From Cellulomonas sp. SG140 (GTDB lineage: Bacteria; Actinomycetota; Actinomycetes; Actinomycetales; Cellulomonadaceae), in assembly GCF_025770785.1 (NCBI RefSeq), contig NZ_JANZLA010000002.1, forward strand, positions 1 to 64,000: a stretch of DNA of 64,000 bases, in the 5' to 3' direction. Below are positions 53,710 to 63,026 of the stretch, in pieces (within the stretch, counting starts at the first letter, position 1; each line of letters starts with the position of its first letter). Made by a program: the position numbers and the translations under genes. The notes below the pieces were generated by a model that was not told the origin of the DNA, did no database searches, and worked only from the letters and a program-made list of their open reading frames with translations.

Positions 53710-54302
53710 GCGCCGGCAACATCTGGCTCACCTCGGACCTGCACCTCGGCCACGAGAAGGTCGCCACGATCCGCGGCTTCCGCAGCCAGCTCGCGCACGA
53801 CGACGCGATCGAGCGCATGTGGTGGGACACGGTGAAGCCCAAGGATCAGGTCTGGGTGCTCGGCGACATCGCCGTGAGCTCGCCGGCCTACGCGCTGAAC
53901 CTGCTGGCCCGCGTGCCGGGGGAGAAGCACCTCATCTGGGGCAACCACGACCAGGGGCACCCGATGCATCGGGACGCGCACCGCAAGGCGGCGCGGTACC
54001 TGGAGGTGTTCGCCTCGGCGCAGGCGTTCGCGCGGCGCCGGATCGAGGGCCGGGAGGTGCTCCTGTCGCACTTCCCGTACGTCGGCGACACCCCCGGCCG
54101 AGACGGAGACCGGCACACCCAGTACCGGCTCCGCGACGAGGGGCTGCCCCTGATTCACGGGCACGTGCACGACCCGCGGGTGTTCTCCGTGGCGCCGTCG
54201 CGCTACCCGTTCTCGCCGCAGATCCACGTCGGGCTCGACGCCTGGGGTCTGCGCCTCGTCAACATTGACGAGGTGGCCGAGATGCTTAGGCTCGTCTCGT
54301 GA
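53706..54302 (+). CDS. Metallophosphoesterase; candidate recombination directionality factor
   Basis: 198 residues, ATGA overlap. Motifs: TSDLHLGHEKV, VLGDIAV, LIWGNHDQG, LLSHFPY and LIHGHVHDP, a complete calcineurin-like set. In Bxb1 the factor that switches the serine integrase to excision belongs to the phosphoesterase-like group, so this gene, the last large one before the integrase, is a candidate. That role is inference. Confidence 0.87.
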   Translation: MSAGNIWLTSDLHLGHEKVATIRGFRSQLAHDDAIERMWWDTVKPKDQVWVLGDIAVSSPAYALNLLARVPGEKHLIWGNHDQGHPMHRDAHRKAARYLEVFASAQAFARRRIEGREVLLSHFPYVGDTPGRDGDRHTQYRLRDEGLPLIHGHVHDPRVFSVAPSRYPFSPQIHVGLDAWGLRLVNIDEVAEMLRLVS

Positions 54303-54478
54303 CCGGCGTCAAGCCCGAGTGGCTCGAATACGCCCGGGAGATGGCGCGGAACGCGCCGCCGCTCTCGGAGCGCCAGAAGGACGAGCTCCGGCGCATCTTC
54401 ACGGGCGTGAAGTTCCAGCACGTCGAGCGCGACGCGGCGGACGCGGCCAAGCCCGACGCGGCGGCGGGCGACCAGTGA
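54299..54478 (+). CDS. Small hypothetical protein
   Basis: 59 residues (MTGVKPEWLEYAREMARNAP, then PLSERQKDELRRIFTGVKFQ), GTG in a GTGA overlap. The N-terminal part resembles short helical segments seen beside phage zinc-ribbon proteins. Confidence 0.7.
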   Translation: MTGVKPEWLEYAREMARNAPPLSERQKDELRRIFTGVKFQHVERDAADAAKPDAAAGDQ

Positions 54479-54624
54479 CGGACGACGAGGCGGTCGCCTA
54501 CTGGGCTGAGCGCTTCAAGGAGAATCCGCCCAAGCCCCCGTCGCCCGCCAAGCTGGTCGCCCTGCGCAACCTGCTCGGCCCCATCGACCTGACCCGCACA
54601 GCTCCAGCGGCGAAGGCCGCGTAA
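54475..54624 (+). CDS. Small hypothetical protein, last gene of the early operon
   Basis: 49 residues (MTDDEAVAYWAERFKENPPK, then PPSPAKLVALRNLLGPID), GTG in a GTGA overlap. Function unknown. Confidence 0.7.
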   Translation: MTDDEAVAYWAERFKENPPKPPSPAKLVALRNLLGPIDLTRTAPAAKAA

Positions 54625-54632
54625 CGCACACG

Positions 54633-54673
54633 AGGACCCCCTCGCCGGTCACAGCGACTGGCGAGGGGGTCCT
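54633..54673. terminator. Strong bidirectional terminator, early operon / integrase
   Basis: Perfect 14-bp stem AGGACCCCCTCGCC / GGCGAGGGGGTCCT (54633-54646 / 54660-54673) between convergent transcription units; TTCGTGTTT follows on plus. Confidence 0.9.
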
Positions 54674-54692
54674 TTCGTGTTTCCGGCGCCGG

Positions 54693-56123
54693 CTACGCCA
54701 GCTCGGCGATCTGCACGAACTTGCCCGGGTCGTAGACCGTGCCCTTGCGGGCGACACCGGGCCCTGCGATCGAGACGGTGCAAAGCTGCGACAGCAGGGC
54801 CCTGCGCTGTGCCAGGGGCAGCTCGTTCCAGTGCACCCCAACGGACTCCTCGTTGCGCAGCCCGGTGAAGCCAGAGAGGAGCGCGCCGCGACTGGTGCGC
54901 GCGAGGCGCGCCTCCAGGCCGTCCAGCTCGCCTTGCACGCGCGCGGCAACGCGGCCGTACGCGCCGAGGTCGATGGTGCCACGCGCGAGCCCGTCCTCCA
55001 GCATGTCGAGGCGGCTGCGCAGCGCCCGCATCTCCTCCTGCAGACCCTTCTCCTCCTCGCCGTCACCGCTGCCGATGAGCTTCTCCAGCACGCCAGGCAT
55101 GGCGATGTAGTTCACCACCCAGCCGCGCACGTAGCTGTCGCACGCCTGCCGCGGGACGGAAAGGTGGTTGTGGGTGGTGCAGACGTACCGAGGCTCCCCG
55201 CGTGATGCTGACGCGCGCACCGTGTTCTTGTCCTCGCAGCGCGTGCACGTGGCGATGCCGGTCAGCAGGTTCAGCGGCGTGCGCCCCATGTGCAGCGTGC
55301 CCACCTTGCGGCTCGGGTCGGCGAACTTGGCGAGGAGCGCGAGGTGCGTCGCCTCGTCCAGGATCTTCGGCCACTGGCCGTTGTCGTAGACCTGGCCGTT
55401 GTACTCCCGCTTGCCGATGTAGAGCGGGTTGCTCAGCACGCCGCGGACCCCACGTGAGCGCCACGGGCCGATCTTGTTCTTCTGGCTCGGCCGGCGAGAG
55501 TAGAGCCCTGCGTCGTTCCACTCCTTCGCGATCTGCACCAGTGACACGCCGTCGAGCACGAGTTTGGCGGCGCGGCGGATCGCCTCGGCCTCGGCTGGCA
55601 CGACGTGCATGTGGTCCTGGGTGTAGCCGAACGGAGCCACGCCCGACGTGTAGGGCAGCCCCTCCTTGGCGCGCTGCTCGTTGGCGAGACGCTGCCGAGC
55701 GGCCTTGCGCTCGACCTCCGCCCGCGCCACCGCGGCGATGATCCGGGCCACCATCCGGCCCACGTCGCTCGTCAGGTCGATGTCCCCGGAGACCGTCGCG
55801 ATGCCGATGTCGTGCTCGTCGGCCAGCTGGATCACGCGCTCCAGCTCGATCATGTTGCGAGTGATGCGGTCGATCGCCCAGGCGACCACGAGGTCGACCT
55901 CGCGCGCCTCGATGAGCTCGACGACCTCCTCCCAGCCGGGCCGCTTCGCCCCGCTGTAGCCGGAGATCGAGACGTCGCGGCGGACGCCTACGATCGTCCA
56001 GCCCCGCATCTCACAGAGGCGCCGGCACGCCTCCTCCTGGCGATCGTTGGACCGCCCCTCGCCCGTGTCGTCCCTGCTCACGCGGGTGTAGATGACGACC
56101 CGCTTGCCCCCTGCGCTCATCAT
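54693..56123 (-). CDS. int: Large serine integrase
   Basis: 476 residues from ATG 56123 (ATG 56120 or TTG 56132 are alternatives). Catalytic Ser in YTRVSRDDTG (about residue 16), resolvase domain with AWAIDRITRN and ISGYSGAKRPGWEEV, helix E, then a recombinase domain (PFGYTQDHMHVVPAEAEAIR, RGVLSNPLYIGKREYNGQVY), a zinc ribbon (CTRCEDKN ... VCTTHNHLSVPRQACDSYV) and a coiled coil with EEKGLQEEMRALRSRLDMLE. Catalyses attP x attB integration in tadC. Its start lies about 40 bp from the attachment core. Confidence 0.96.
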   Translation of the reverse strand: MMSAGGKRVVIYTRVSRDDTGEGRSNDRQEEACRRLCEMRGWTIVGVRRDVSISGYSGAKRPGWEEVVELIEAREVDLVVAWAIDRITRNMIELERVIQLADEHDIGIATVSGDIDLTSDVGRMVARIIAAVARAEVERKAARQRLANEQRAKEGLPYTSGVAPFGYTQDHMHVVPAEAEAIRRAAKLVLDGVSLVQIAKEWNDAGLYSRRPSQKNKIGPWRSRGVRGVLSNPLYIGKREYNGQVYDNGQWPKILDEATHLALLAKFADPSRKVGTLHMGRTPLNLLTGIATCTRCEDKNTVRASASRGEPRYVCTTHNHLSVPRQACDSYVRGWVVNYIAMPGVLEKLIGSGDGEEEKGLQEEMRALRSRLDMLEDGLARGTIDLGAYGRVAARVQGELDGLEARLARTSRGALLSGFTGLRNEESVGVHWNELPLAQRRALLSQLCTVSIAGPGVARKGTVYDPGKFVQIAELA

Positions 56124-56160
56124 GGTGCACAACCGTAGACCAAAGTGGATCTGTGCGGGT

Positions 56161-56164
56161 CAGG
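56161..56164. other. attR core (CAGG)
   Basis: Right junction. Reconstructed attP would read ...GTGCGGGT-CAGG-GACACTTA..., and attB ...GGCACG-CAGG-TCGTGTGG... within tadC. Confidence 0.85.
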
Positions 56165-56775
56165 TCGTGTGGGGAGTGCTCGGGCTCGCGGGCGGGCTCG
56201 CCGCCGCTCTGCTGGTGGGCACGGTCCGCGGCGGCTCGCCCCTCGCGCTCGCCGTCCTCGTGGCGGTCAGCGGCGTCAGCGGCGTCCTGCTGCGCGACTG
56301 GCTGCTCAGCCGGCAGGTTCGAGAGCGGGAGCAGCGGATCCTCACCGAGATGCCCACCGTCGCGGAGCTGCTCGCGCTCGCGGTCGGTGCCGGCGAGGGT
56401 GCAGCCGGTGCGCTCGAGCGCGTGGTGCGCTCCACGAGCGGTGCGCTGACGGAGGAGCTGCGCGCGACGCTCTCCGACGCGCGGGCGGGCGCACCGCTCA
56501 CCGAGGCGCTCGATGCGCTGGCCGGCCGCACGGGTCTCCCGGCGCTGACCCGGTTCGCCGAGGGGGTCGCCGTCGCGCTCGATCGCGGCACGCCGCTGGC
56601 CGACGTCCTGCGCGCGCAGGCGCAGGACGTCCGGGAGGAGTCCCGGCGAGCCCTGATGGAGGCGGGCGGCCGCAAGGAGGTGCTGATGATGGTCCCGGTC
56701 GTGTTCCTCATCCTCCCGGTGACCGTCCTGTTCGCGGTGTTCCCCAGCCTCGTGGTGCTGCGGGTGGGCCTGTGA
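56161..56775 (+). pseudogene. tadC: tadC 3' fragment
   Basis: 204 residues continuing QVVWGVLGLAGGLAAALLVG, with the T2SSF domain (RALMEAGGRKEVLMMVPVVF) and C-terminal TM segments. It has no own start apart from ATG codons in the antisense of the integrase, without ribosome-binding sites. Frame continues exactly from 6915..7235. Downstream tad genes lose their normal promoter while the prophage is present. Confidence 0.93.
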
Positions 56776-56820
56776 CCGACACGTCGCCGGCGAAGGACCG
56801 GCGGGACAAGGAGCACGAGC

Positions 56821-57108
56821 ATGACGACATCCCGTGGACGGATCCAGAGGTGGTTCCGCAGCCTGGTCTCCCGCGTGATCGGCCGCGGCGGCGGCCGTCC
56901 GGGCCTCACCACGGTCGAGGGCACGACGTCCGGGACCGCGACGGACGAGGACGCCCTGGCGCCGAGCGCGCCCGCCGACCGGGGAGACGTCCCGGGGTGG
57001 GTGCTGGTCACCCTGATGACGGCGGGACTGGTCTCGGCTCTGTGGCTGGTGGCGGGCAAGGCGCTGGTCAACCTGTTCGAGACGGCGATCAGCCACGTCG
57101 CGCCCTGA
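56821..57108 (+). CDS. Flp-pilin-like single-TM protein
   Basis: 95 residues, ATG preceded by AGGAG. Basic N-terminus (RIQRWFRSLVSRVIGRGGGR), a Thr/Ser/Ala linker, GDVPGWVLVTLMTAGLVSAL and a single TM helix. Location between tadC and tadE genes fits the pilin-like component of actinobacterial Tad loci. Confidence 0.78.
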   Translation: MTTSRGRIQRWFRSLVSRVIGRGGGRPGLTTVEGTTSGTATDEDALAPSAPADRGDVPGWVLVTLMTAGLVSALWLVAGKALVNLFETAISHVAP

Positions 57109-57509
57109 CCCGGCGCGTCTGGTGCGGTGGGCGCCCGGCGTCGGAGCGCGGTTCGGCGGTCGTCGACTTCGTCCTGGTCGGGGCGCTCGTCGCGGTGCTC
57201 GGTGTCGCCGTGCTGCAGCTCGCGCTCGTGCTGCACGTGCGGGCGACGCTCGTGGACTGCGCCGCCGAGGGTGCGCGGTACGCCGCCCAGGCGGGGCACC
57301 GTCCGGCCGACGGTGTGGAGCGCACCAGAGCGTTGGCGAGCCAGGCGGTGTCGTCCAGCTACGCGGGCGACGTCACGGCGGTCCGGACGGTCGTCGACGG
57401 GGTGGACCTGGTCGAGGTGACGGTCCGAGCACCGTTCCCGGTGGTCGGCCTGGTCGGGCCGAGCGGGGAGCTGGTCGTGCGTGGCCACGCGCTCGTGGAG
57501 GGCGGATGA
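57105..57509 (+). CDS. TadE-like pilus assembly protein
   Basis: 134 residues if started at CTG 57105, which overlaps the upstream stop as CTGA; the only standard in-frame start is GTG 57042, deep inside the pilin gene. ERGSAVVDFVLVGALVAVLG is the TadE N-terminal TM signature, followed by VDCAAEGARYAAQAGHRPAD and a beta-rich exported domain. Pseudopilin-type minor pilin. Confidence 0.8.
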   Translation: MTRRVWCGGRPASERGSAVVDFVLVGALVAVLGVAVLQLALVLHVRATLVDCAAEGARYAAQAGHRPADGVERTRALASQAVSSSYAGDVTAVRTVVDGVDLVEVTVRAPFPVVGLVGPSGELVVRGHALVEGG

Positions 57510-57994
57510 GCCGGTGTCGGGTGACCGGTCGCCCAGCGCGTCGGGACGGGCGGCTGCCGTCCCGGTGGAGCGACGACTCGGGCAACGCCGTCGTCGAGTT
57601 CCTCGGCCTCGCCGTGACGCTGCTCGTCCCGCTGGTCTACCTCGTCCTCGTCCTCGGCAGGCTGCAGGCCGGCACGTTCGCCGCAGACGCGGCGTCGCGC
57701 GACGCAGCCCGCGCGTACGCGAGCGCTCAGACAGCCGACGACGGTGCCGCCCAGGCCCTCGCTTCCGTCGGCGTGGCGCTCGACGACCAGGGCTTCGATG
57801 CCGCACCTGCGGACGTCCTGCGGCTGACGTGCTCCGCGCAGTGCCTCGCGCCCGGGAGCGAGGTGGACGCCGTCGTCCAGGTGAGGGTGCCGCTGCCCTT
57901 CGTGCCGCCCTTCGTCCGCTCCGCGGTCCCTCTCGAGATCGCGGTGTCCGCGGAGCACACGGCGATGGTGGACGACTACCGGGCGGCACCGTGA
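57506..57994 (+). CDS. TadE/TadF-like minor pilin
   Basis: 162 residues, ATGA overlap. DDSGNAVVEFLGLAVTLLVP is the TadE/F signature and first TM. AADAASRDAARAYASAQTAD and two cysteines (LTCSAQCLAPGS) lie in the exported domain. Partner of the other TadE-like protein in the pilus. Confidence 0.87.
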   Translation: MSRCRVTGRPARRDGRLPSRWSDDSGNAVVEFLGLAVTLLVPLVYLVLVLGRLQAGTFAADAASRDAARAYASAQTADDGAAQALASVGVALDDQGFDAAPADVLRLTCSAQCLAPGSEVDAVVQVRVPLPFVPPFVRSAVPLEIAVSAEHTAMVDDYRAAP

Positions 57995-58488
57995 GCCGCC
58001 CGGCCCTCGCCGCCGCGTGCGCACGGTCGACGCACCGAGCGGTGGCCGGTGACGACGAGGGGCAGGTCACCCTGCTCGTCCTCGGCTTCGTGCTGCTGGC
58101 CGTCGCCCTGATCACGGTGGTGGTGGCGGCGACCGGCGTGCACCTCGACCGCAAGCGCCTGCTGGACCTCTCGGACCTGGCGAGCCTCGCTGCGGCGGAC
58201 TCCGTCACGGACGACGGGTACTTCACCCACGGTGCGGCGCCGGGCGCTCGCGAGGTGCCGTTGAGCTCCGAGGCGGTCCGTGCTGCGGTCGAGCGGTACG
58301 TCCGCGACCACCCGGACCGGTTCGCGCGCTGGTCGCAGGTGCTGGTGCTCGAGGCCGGGACCGCCGACGGTCGCACCGTCGTCGTGCGACTGGGCGCGGT
58401 GAGCCGGCTGGCCCTGGTCGGGCCGCTGCTGGCGCCGTGGTCGGACGGGGTGCGCATCGAGGCGACATCGACGGCTCGTGCGTGGTGA
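57991..58488 (+). CDS. TadG-like (Flp) membrane protein
   Basis: 165 residues, GTG in a GTGA overlap. [20 protein letters not shown] is the TadG-type N-terminal TM, then [20 protein letters not shown] and a small exported domain. Shorter than full TadG, as usual in actinobacterial loci. Last gene of the interrupted tad operon. Confidence 0.85.
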   Translation: MSRPALAAACARSTHRAVAGDDEGQVTLLVLGFVLLAVALITVVVAATGVHLDRKRLLDLSDLASLAAADSVTDDGYFTHGAAPGAREVPLSSEAVRAAVERYVRDHPDRFARWSQVLVLEAGTADGRTVVVRLGAVSRLALVGPLLAPWSDGVRIEATSTARAW

Positions 58489-58585
58489 GCCACCGGGGCG
58501 GGCGCGCGGTCGTGGTGGTCCCGGCACGGCGCCTGACCGGCAGGCCCGGCGGGTGGTCAGCGGCGAACCGGTAGCCTGGACGGTC

Positions 58586-59701
58586 GTGGCCACCGACTTC
58601 CCCGCCGAGATCCGCGCGCTGCGCAGCACCCTCGAGTCGATCGAGGCTGTGATCGACCCGGCGGCGCTGCGGGAGAAGATCGCGGACCTGTCCAGCAAGG
58701 CGTCCGCGCCGGACCTGTGGGACGACCCGGAGTCGGCGCAGCAGGTGACGAGCCAGCTGTCCGCAGCTCAGTCCGAGCTCGAGCGGCTCGCGAAGCTGAA
58801 CGCCCGCATCGACGACCTCGAGACGCTGGTGGAGCTCGCCACGGAGGAGGACGACGCCGACAGCGCCGCCGAGGCCGAGACGGAGCTCGGCGCCGTCCGC
58901 AAGGCGATGGGCGAGCTCGAGGTCCGCACGCTGCTGTCGGGGGAGTACGACCAGCGCGAAGCCGTGGTGACGATCCGGTCCGGCGCCGGCGGCGTGGACG
59001 CGGCCGACTTCGCCGAGATGCTGATGCGGATGTACCTGCGCTGGGCGGAGCGGCACGGGTACCCCACCAAGGTGCTGGACACGAGCTACGCCGAGGAGGC
59101 GGGGCTGAAGAGCGCCACGTTCGAGGTGAAGGTCCCGTACGCCTACGGGAACCTCTCCGTCGAGGCGGGCACCCACCGGCTGGTGCGCATCTCGCCGTTC
59201 GACAACCAGGGACGCCGTCAGACGAGCTTCGCGGCGGTCGAGGTGATCCCCCTGATCGAGCAGACCGACCACATCGACGTGCCGGAGTCGGACATCCGGG
59301 TGGACGTGTTCAGGTCCTCCGGCCCCGGCGGTCAGTCGGTGAACACCACCGACTCGGCGGTACGGATCACCCACCTGCCGACCGGTCTCGTGGTGTCGAT
59401 GCAGGACGAGAAGAGCCAGATCCAGAACCGGGCGGCCGCCATGCGGGTGCTTCAGTCCCGCCTGCTGGTGCTGCGCCAGCAGCAGGAGGACGCGAAGAAG
59501 AAGGAGCTGGCCGGCGACATCAAGGCCAGCTGGGGCGACCAGATGCGCAGCTACGTGCTGCACCCGTACCAGATGGTCAAGGACCTGCGCACCGACTACG
59601 AGGTGGGCAACCCGATGGCCGTGTTCGACGGTGACATCGACGGCTTCATCGAGGCCGGGATCCGCTGGCGCCGCGGCCAGGAGAACGGCGTCGGCGCCTG
59701 A
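58586..59701 (+). CDS. prfB: Peptide chain release factor 2
   Basis: 371 residues, GTG with TAGCCT 10 nt upstream, so the mRNA is probably leaderless. Contains the GPGGQSVN peptidyl-hydrolysis loop (GGQ), the stop-codon-reading region and [19 protein letters not shown]. No programmed frameshift is needed; the frame is continuous. It terminates translation at UAA and UGA. Confidence 0.96.
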   Translation: MATDFPAEIRALRSTLESIEAVIDPAALREKIADLSSKASAPDLWDDPESAQQVTSQLSAAQSELERLAKLNARIDDLETLVELATEEDDADSAAEAETELGAVRKAMGELEVRTLLSGEYDQREAVVTIRSGAGGVDAADFAEMLMRMYLRWAERHGYPTKVLDTSYAEEAGLKSATFEVKVPYAYGNLSVEAGTHRLVRISPFDNQGRRQTSFAAVEVIPLIEQTDHIDVPESDIRVDVFRSSGPGGQSVNTTDSAVRITHLPTGLVVSMQDEKSQIQNRAAAMRVLQSRLLVLRQQQEDAKKKELAGDIKASWGDQMRSYVLHPYQMVKDLRTDYEVGNPMAVFDGDIDGFIEAGIRWRRGQENGVGA

Positions 59702-59971
59702 CCCCGCAGGCGTGCTGCTCCGCGGGCACGCACCCGCATCCGAGGGCCGCCGTCGGACCGGCGAGCACGTTGCCGACCGGTGCACTCGGACGGTTGTCCG
59801 GGACGTATCGGGCATACCGGACCGAGCCCGCCGATTCACAGCGCCGGGGCGGCGTGTCCTGCCCGGACGCCCTGTCGGGCGTTCGTAGCCTCGAGGAGGC
59901 TCGCGAGGAGTGGGTCGTCCGGACGTCGGCGTGAGCCGGCGCCCGGGGCACGACGAGGTATGGGCAGGCAC
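59702..59971 (+). promoter_or_regulatory. Intergenic region before ftsE
   Basis: 270 bp between prfB and ftsE with no gene seen. Must contain the ftsEX promoter; TTGTCC near 59793 is a possible -35. No recognised operator. Confidence 0.4.
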
Positions 59972-60661
59972 GTGATCCGGTTCGAGAACGTCACCAAGGT
60001 CTATGCACGCGGTGCGAGGCCCGCGCTCGACCGGGTGAGCCTCGACGTCGAGCGCGGTGAGTTCGTCTTCCTCGTCGGTTCGTCCGGCTCGGGGAAGTCG
60101 ACCTTCCTGCGCCTCGTGCTGCGCGAGGAGCGCGCCTCCGCGGGCAAGGTGTTCGTCGCCGGCAAGGAGCTGAGCACCCTCTCGTCGTGGAAGGTGCCGC
60201 AGATGCGCCGCCAGATCGGCGCCGTGTTCCAGGACTTTCGGCTGCTGCCGAACAAGACGGTGTTCGAGAACGTCGCCTTCGCCCTGCAGGTGATCGGCAA
60301 GCCGCGCCACCACATCCTCACCACGGTGCCCGACGTGCTCGAGATGGTCGGCCTCGCCGGCAAGGAGAAGCGTCGCCCGCACGAGCTGTCCGGTGGTGAG
60401 CAGCAGCGCGTCGCCATCGCCCGCGCCTTCGTGAACCGACCGTCGATCCTGCTGGCCGACGAGCCGACCGGAAACCTCGACCCGACCACGTCACTGGGGA
60501 TCATGCGCCTGCTCGACCGCATCAACCGCACCGGCACCACCGTGGTGATGGCCACGCACGACGACGAGATCGTCGACCAGATGCGCAAGCGGGTGGTCGA
60601 GCTGAACACCGGGGCCATGGTGCGCGACCAGTCGCGCGGCGTGTACGGCTCGGACCGCTGA
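59972..60661 (+). CDS. ftsE: Cell-division ABC transporter ATPase FtsE
   Basis: 229 residues from GTG 59972 ([11 protein letters not shown]), the standard FtsE length; ATG 59960 would add MGRH. Walker [12 protein letters not shown] loop [13 protein letters not shown], signature [15 protein letters not shown], Walker [14 protein letters not shown] loop ATHDDEIV. With FtsX it controls peptidoglycan hydrolysis at the septum. Confidence 0.96.
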   Translation: MIRFENVTKVYARGARPALDRVSLDVERGEFVFLVGSSGSGKSTFLRLVLREERASAGKVFVAGKELSTLSSWKVPQMRRQIGAVFQDFRLLPNKTVFENVAFALQVIGKPRHHILTTVPDVLEMVGLAGKEKRRPHELSGGEQQRVAIARAFVNRPSILLADEPTGNLDPTTSLGIMRLLDRINRTGTTVVMATHDDEIVDQMRKRVVELNTGAMVRDQSRGVYGSDR

Positions 60662-60674
60662 GGGGACCGGGACC

Positions 60675-61589
60675 GTGCGACTGCAGTTCATCCTCTCCGA
60701 GATCGGCATCGGTCTTCGTCGCAACCTGTCGATGACCATCTCGGTCATCCTGGTCACCTTCGTGTCGCTGACCTTCGTCGGCGTCGCCGGGCTGCTGCAG
60801 ACGCAGATCGGCAAGATGAAGGACCAGTGGTACGACAAGGTCGAGGTGTCGGTGTTCCTCTGCCCGGCCAACTCGTCCGCCACGACGTGCTCGTCGGGCG
60901 AGGTGACCGACGCGCAGAAGGCGGACATCCAGGCCGCGCTGGACGCGCCCGAGGTCAAGCCGTACATCCAGAAGGTCTACTTCGAGACGAAGCAGGAGGC
61001 CTTCGCGTCGTTCCAGAAGCAGTTCGCCGGCCAGTTCTGGGCCAGCGCCGCGACGGTCGACGACATGAACTCGTCCTACCGGATCAAGCTGACCGACCCC
61101 ACCAAGTACCAGGTGGTCGCCGACGTGCTGTCCGGTCGGCAGGGCGTGGAGCAGGTGCAGGACCAGCGGGCGCTGTTCGACAAGCTGTTCCTGGTGCTCG
61201 ACCGCGCCACCCTGCTCGCCGGCGGTCTGGCGGCCGTGATGCTGCTCGCAGCGGTGCTGCTGATCACCACGACGATCCGGCTGTCGGCGCTGAGCAGGCG
61301 CCGCGAGACGGGCATCATGCGGCTGGTCGGCGCGAGCACGGTCTTCATCCAGCTGCCGTTCATGCTCGAGGGTGCGATCGCGGCGACGATCGGTGCCGCA
61401 CTGGCCGTCGGCGCCCTGTGGCTGGGCGTGCGGTACCTGGTCACCGACTGGCTCGGCTCGTCCGTCGGCTGGATCCCGTACGTCGGGACCGGCGACGTGA
61501 TGACGGTGGCGCCGATCCTCGTCGCGGTGGCGATCCTGCTGGCCGGTGTCTCGTCCGTCGTCACTCTGAGCCGCTACACGAAGGTGTGA
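60675..61589 (+). CDS. ftsX: Cell-division permease FtsX
   Basis: 304 residues, GTG start. TM1 (LSMTISVILVTFVSLTFVGV), a large extracytoplasmic domain with two cysteines (FLCPANSSATTCSS), then three more TM helices (ATLLAGGLAAVMLLAAVLLI; LEGAIAATIGAALAVGALWL; VAPILVAVAILLAGVSSVVT). Transmits FtsE ATP state to a periplasmic hydrolase, here presumably the next gene. Confidence 0.96.
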   Translation: MRLQFILSEIGIGLRRNLSMTISVILVTFVSLTFVGVAGLLQTQIGKMKDQWYDKVEVSVFLCPANSSATTCSSGEVTDAQKADIQAALDAPEVKPYIQKVYFETKQEAFASFQKQFAGQFWASAATVDDMNSSYRIKLTDPTKYQVVADVLSGRQGVEQVQDQRALFDKLFLVLDRATLLAGGLAAVMLLAAVLLITTTIRLSALSRRRETGIMRLVGASTVFIQLPFMLEGAIAATIGAALAVGALWLGVRYLVTDWLGSSVGWIPYVGTGDVMTVAPILVAVAILLAGVSSVVTLSRYTKV

Positions 61590-61590
61590 C

Positions 61591-62943
61591 ATGAACCCTC
61601 AGACGACCCTTCGCCGCCGACGCTCCCGAGACCTGCACCGCGGGCTGGCCGCGGTGCTGTCCGCCCTGCTGCTCGCCCTGGTGGCGACGGCCTCACCGGC
61701 CGGCGCCGACGACCTGTCGAACAAGCGCAAGCAGACGCAGGCCCAGATCCAGGCGAACCAGGCCCAGCAGGACGCTCTGCAGGCCTCGCTGGAGGACCTG
61801 TCGGCCAACCTGGCCCAGGTCGCGTCCGACCTGCAGAACGTGCAGGCGCAGCTGCCGGGGGCGCAGCAGAAGCTGGACCAGGCCAACGCGACGTTGCAGG
61901 CCGCCCAGCGCGAGGCGCAGCGGATCGCCGACGAGCTGGCGGACGCCAAGTCGCAGGAGTCGGCCATCACCGACGCGGTCGCCAAGGACCAGGCGCAGGC
62001 CGCGCAGGTCCGTGCCGCGATCGGTCAGATGGCGCGCCAGGCGTACCAGGGCGGGGCTGCGGCGGACACGTCGGGACTCTCGGTGGTGCTCAGCGCGAGC
62101 GACGCGCAGGACTTCGTCGCGCGCTTCGCCCTCGCCTCGACCGCGCAGCGCACGCAGGAGCAGGTGCTGGGTCAGATGCAGCAGCTCGAGGCGCAGGACC
62201 GGAACTCGCAGGCGCGGCTGACGGCTGTGCGGCAGCGGATCGACGAGCTGAAGAAGGCCGCAGACCAGCAGGTCGTGGTCGCCGACCAGGCCAGCAAGGA
62301 CGCGGCGGCGGCGAAGGCGCAGCTCGACCAGCTGCTGGCGGAGCAGACGCAGAAGCAGGCGGCGCTCCAGGGGCAGATCGCGCAGGCGCAAGCCGACCAG
62401 GCGGCGCTCGACGCCGCTCGCACCCAGCTCGACCAGCAGCTCGCGCAGATCGTGGCGGAGCAGGCCGCGCAGGCGGCGGCCGCAGCACGCGCGGCCGCCG
62501 CGAGCGGCCGGCCGGCGCAGGCGGCGCCGGGCGCCTGGTTCGTCAACCCGACGGCGCACGACCCGATCTACGTGACCTCTGAGTACGGGATGCGGCTGCA
62601 GCCGATCCTGCACATCTGGCGCCTGCACGCCGGCATCGACCTGATGGACCACTGCAACGAGCCGGTGTACGCAGGGCGTGACGGCACCGTGCAGTGGGCG
62701 ATGTACCGGTCCGGCCTCGGCAACCAGGTGATGGTGGACCACGGCTGGGTGAACGGCGCGTCGCTGATGTCCAGCTACGACCACCTGAACAGCTTCGCCG
62801 TCTCCGCCGGGCAGCACGTGAGCGCCGGCCAGGTGGTCGGGTACGCCGGCATGACGGGCGGGGTGTCCACGGCGTGCCACCTGCACTTCGAGGTGTACAT
62901 CAACGGAGGGACGGTGAACCCGCGCCCGTACCTCGGCATCTGA
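61591..62943 (+). CDS. Exported coiled-coil M23 peptidase (EnvC-like)
   Basis: 450 residues, ATG 2 nt after the ftsX stop. Signal peptide ending PAGADDL, long coiled coils (KRKQTQAQIQANQAQQDALQ and following) and a C-terminal LytM/M23 domain with HAGIDLMD and HLHFEVYING zinc-ligand motifs. Gene order ftsE-ftsX-peptidase matches a FtsEX-activated hydrolase or activator. Confidence 0.93.
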   Translation: MNPQTTLRRRRSRDLHRGLAAVLSALLLALVATASPAGADDLSNKRKQTQAQIQANQAQQDALQASLEDLSANLAQVASDLQNVQAQLPGAQQKLDQANATLQAAQREAQRIADELADAKSQESAITDAVAKDQAQAAQVRAAIGQMARQAYQGGAAADTSGLSVVLSASDAQDFVARFALASTAQRTQEQVLGQMQQLEAQDRNSQARLTAVRQRIDELKKAADQQVVVADQASKDAAAAKAQLDQLLAEQTQKQAALQGQIAQAQADQAALDAARTQLDQQLAQIVAEQAAQAAAAARAAAASGRPAQAAPGAWFVNPTAHDPIYVTSEYGMRLQPILHIWRLHAGIDLMDHCNEPVYAGRDGTVQWAMYRSGLGNQVMVDHGWVNGASLMSSYDHLNSFAVSAGQHVSAGQVVGYAGMTGGVSTACHLHFEVYINGGTVNPRPYLGI

Positions 62944-63026
62944 ATCCGCCTGCGTCCGCACCGGCCCCCTGTGTAGGCTTCCACGGGCCCGCCGGGACGG
63001 TGGGCTGATCGAGGGGAGGCGGCACG

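Larger units (their letters stand above)
7236..56164. mobile_element. Complete serine-integrase temperate prophage (siphovirus), about 48.9 kb, in tadC
   Basis: The boundaries follow from the reading frame of the interrupted host gene and the only shared bases at the two junctions, CAGG at 7236-7239 and 56161-56164. It contains integrase, candidate repressor, replication, packaging, head, tail, lysis and early genes without obvious decay, so it may be inducible. One unit length is 48,925 bp. The capsid, tail and lysis set indicates a long non-contractile-tailed phage of an actinobacterium. The dispersed operators and serine integrase resemble L5/Bxb1-type genome logic. Confidence 0.95.

Noticed and set aside
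58586..59701. Programmed frameshift in prfB
   Set aside because: The frame is open from the start through the GGQ domain; no internal in-frame UGA is present.
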